Assembly (NCBI GenBank): GCA_963704805.1
Contig: CAVPHS010000002.1
Location: forward strand, 496,001 to 560,000
Direction: 5' to 3'
Source of the DNA: 20CM-2-65-7 sp963704805
GTDB taxonomy: Bacteria; Gemmatimonadota; Gemmatimonadetes; Gemmatimonadales; GWC2-71-9
DNA length: 64,000 nucleotides
This document shows, piece after piece, positions 62,534 to 64,000 of the stretch (position 1 is the stretch's first letter; each line of letters opens with the position of its first letter). A model generated the notes under the pieces. That model ran no database searches and had not been told where the DNA came from. It saw only the letters and a program-made list of their open reading frames with translations. A program made the position numbers and the translations under genes.

Positions 62534-63567
62534 CGCCCACCCCCAGATCGGGGCAGAGGTGCGACGCTCAGCGCGACTTGTTGGCGGCGCCTCGTGTTCT
62601 CCTGCGCAATTTCGACGTTCCGGCGAGCGATTTGGTCGCGCAGCAGCTGATTGTACAGAATGTTGCCCCGCGCGGGCTGTGGCGCCGGTTTCTTGAGCGT
62701 CATGACGAAGCCGGCGACGACCGTTCCCACGCCAATGACGGTCCCCTCACGCAACGACGGCGAGCCGAGGTCCCCACTCGAGAGCGCCGATGTACCCGCC
62801 AGTGCCACGCCGGTGTACACGAGCGCGAGCCCCATCGGCCGCCAGCTCTTGGGTGGGACTTCGGTCTCCGGCAAGTAGTCGTACCCGGGGAGACTGGTGA
62901 GATGCGGTAGCGTATCCACCAGGCCATGCGCGACGCGAATTGGCTGCGAGGCCGAGAAACTGTTCTGCCCCACCGTCGCCTCGATCACGAGGTTGTAGTT
63001 GCCGGGCGGGACGGGATCGCCGCTCGGTAGCCGAGCCGGCCAGCGAATGTTGACTTGACCGTTCGCGACCGTCGAATCGATCCGCATGCTGCCCAGCGCG
63101 CCGCCTGTCACGCGGGCGACTACGCGCGACGGCTGCGTCACGGTGTAGCGGATCGGGACATTCCCCTGCCCGCCGATGAACTGGACACTATCCACCCGCA
63201 GCTGGCGGATCACGAGGATCTGCGTGAGCGCGACCTGAAATGCGCTGAGCGCCTTCGGAGAGGTGCTGTTGGGGTCGAGCTCGCGTTCCGGCTCGATCAG
63301 GACGACCTGCTTGAAGGCCTCCACGGCTTTGAGAATCGAATCCATGCCGCTGTAACTGAATCCCAGCAGCTCATAGGCGCGCGCCCGCTCATAGCCGGTC
63401 AGCCGCTCGCGCAGCGACGCCTGAGCGGCGCTGAGCGCCTGGCGGTAATCGAGATTGTCGAATGCCTGCTGCGCCCGCCGCAGCGTGGCGTTCTGGATGG
63501 TTTGAGCTGAAACGACAATTGGGAGCAGGAGCGGTACAGCGACGAGCAGCCAGGTCGAACGTCGCAT
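62530..63567 (-). CDS. Periplasmic TPR-like protein
   Basis: 345 residues from ATG 63567 (GTG 63570 is adjacent). Signal peptide ends PIVVSAQ. Residues about 30-110 have tetratricopeptide character (LRRAQQAFDNLDYRQALSAA, RARAYELLGFSYSGMDSILK). A beta-rich middle part (PPGNYNLVIEATVGQNSFSA) follows, then two hydrophobic stretches near residues 245-290 and a Gln/Arg-rich tail. It overlaps the PEGA-domain gene upstream and the barrel gene downstream, so the three are co-expressed. Confidence 0.7.
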   Translation of the reverse strand: MRRSTWLLVAVPLLLPIVVSAQTIQNATLRRAQQAFDNLDYRQALSAAQASLRERLTGYERARAYELLGFSYSGMDSILKAVEAFKQVVLIEPERELDPNSTSPKALSAFQVALTQILVIRQLRVDSVQFIGGQGNVPIRYTVTQPSRVVARVTGGALGSMRIDSTVANGQVNIRWPARLPSGDPVPPGNYNLVIEATVGQNSFSASQPIRVAHGLVDTLPHLTSLPGYDYLPETEVPPKSWRPMGLALVYTGVALAGTSALSSGDLGSPSLREGTVIGVGTVVAGFVMTLKKPAPQPARGNILYNQLLRDQIARRNVEIAQENTRRRQQVALSVAPLPRSGGGR

Positions 63568-64000
63568 CACTCGGGGCCCCCCCCTTCCGGATCGAGCACA
63601 TAGGTTTTTCGCACGGTGTTGTTCGCGGGGACGTTGATCGTTTCGGTTTTCGTCTTGTAGCCGGCACGCTCGATACGGATCGTGTGGCGCCCGGCGGACA
63701 CCGGCGCTTCGATGACGGGAACAGAGCCCAGATCGCGACCATCGATGAACAGCGTGCCCGGCGGGTTGGAGTTCACCGAGACGTAGCCTTGCTGCGTCGC
63801 AGCGGCAGGCGGCGCCGGCGGAGGACGCCTCGGTTGCGACGCCGACGGGGGGGGCTTCGCGACGACGCGAACGGTTTCCGCCGGCCCGGCAGCAGATGGC
63901 GGTGCGACCGTTGGTCCCGCCTGCGGAGGCGACGCGGAGGGCTTTCTCGCCAGCGCGAGGTAGCCGCCGACACCGACCGCGACGAGCACCAACGCGCCTA
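63567..64000 (-). CDS. PEGA-domain membrane protein, C-terminal part
   Basis: The gene enters from the right edge and remains open there. Visible are a membrane helix (LVAVGVGGYLALA), a long Pro/Ala-rich linker and a PEGA domain (GYVSVNSNPPGTLFIDGRDL, GRHTIRIERAGYKTKTETI). In related bacteria this layout often ends a eukaryotic-type Ser/Thr kinase, but no kinase domain is in view, so this is only a suggestion. Confidence 0.75.
   Translation of the reverse strand, partial: GALVLVAVGVGGYLALARKPSASPPQAGPTVAPPSAAGPAETVRVVAKPPPSASQPRRPPPAPPAAATQQGYVSVNSNPPGTLFIDGRDLGSVPVIEAPVSAGRHTIRIERAGYKTKTETINVPANNTVRKTYVLDPEGGGPE

Overview
The window is 64 kb of high-GC bacterial chromosome. I infer an uncultivated Gemmatimonadota (or a close high-GC relative). 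Two SusC/SusD receptor pairs, a PorV/PorQ-like outer-membrane protein, many small signal-peptide beta-barrels, a KDO transferase and an Mla transport set indicate a diderm with lipopolysaccharide. The GC content and gene style do not fit Bacteroidota, the other group rich in SusC/SusD. This assignment rests on gene content only; there is no rRNA in the window.

Layout. 1-3.4 kb (+): the end of a 2-oxoacid dehydrogenase E2, then lpdA, a small membrane protein, lipB and a sulfite-oxidase-like enzyme. 3.4-5.9 kb (-): two unknown proteins and an M20 peptidase. 6.0-8.4 kb (+): a TPR protein and glutamate dehydrogenase. 8.4-13.5 kb (-): an overlapping set of a zinc aminopeptidase, a PorV-like protein, a metallopeptidase-like lipoprotein and a cation/proton antiporter. 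13.5-21.4 kb (+): dnaE-accA-ricT-metG in stop/start contact, then a frameshifted M23 peptidase. 21.5-35 kb: two SusC/SusD loci (the first SusC is frameshifted), a beta-propeller lipoprotein, a DUF4397 lipoprotein and a plug-only TonB protein. 35-38 kb (+): a carrier-plus-plug protein, a DsbA-like protein, kdtA and a small lipoprotein. 38-41.3 kb (-): a lipoprotein and four small beta-barrels. 41.4-49.4 kb (-): mlaEFD, nudix, an AraC-type regulator and atpA-atpG-atpD-atpC. 49.5-51.5 kb: a sigma factor and, divergently, seven tRNA genes. 51.5-61.8 kb (-): one compact branched-chain amino-acid operon, leuA-ilvB-ilvN/ilvC-leuC-leuD-leuB-ilvD-pheA, headed by a leucine-rich leader peptide and an attenuator. 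61.8-64 kb (-): a beta-barrel, a TPR-type protein and a PEGA-domain protein cut by the window edge.

Strongest points. (1) The leu/ilv leader shows a complete attenuator: a 31-codon ORF with ten Leu codons, an antiterminator whose 5' arm lies inside that ORF, and a terminator with eight U residues. (2) The acetolactate synthase small subunit (ACT domain) and ketol-acid reductoisomerase form one uninterrupted 438-codon ORF, with a strong ribosome binding site before an internal ATG at the join. (3) The second susC has a consensus sigma70 promoter and a leader with competing antiterminator and terminator hairpins. (4) A perfect TGTGA-N6-TCACA operator lies directly before atpA. (5) Several short repeat families occur, and some lie inside lipB and metG. 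(6) Three candidate frameshifts and several G/C homopolymers inside ORFs could be real or could be assembly errors. I saw no CRISPR array, prophage, transposase or obvious defence system.
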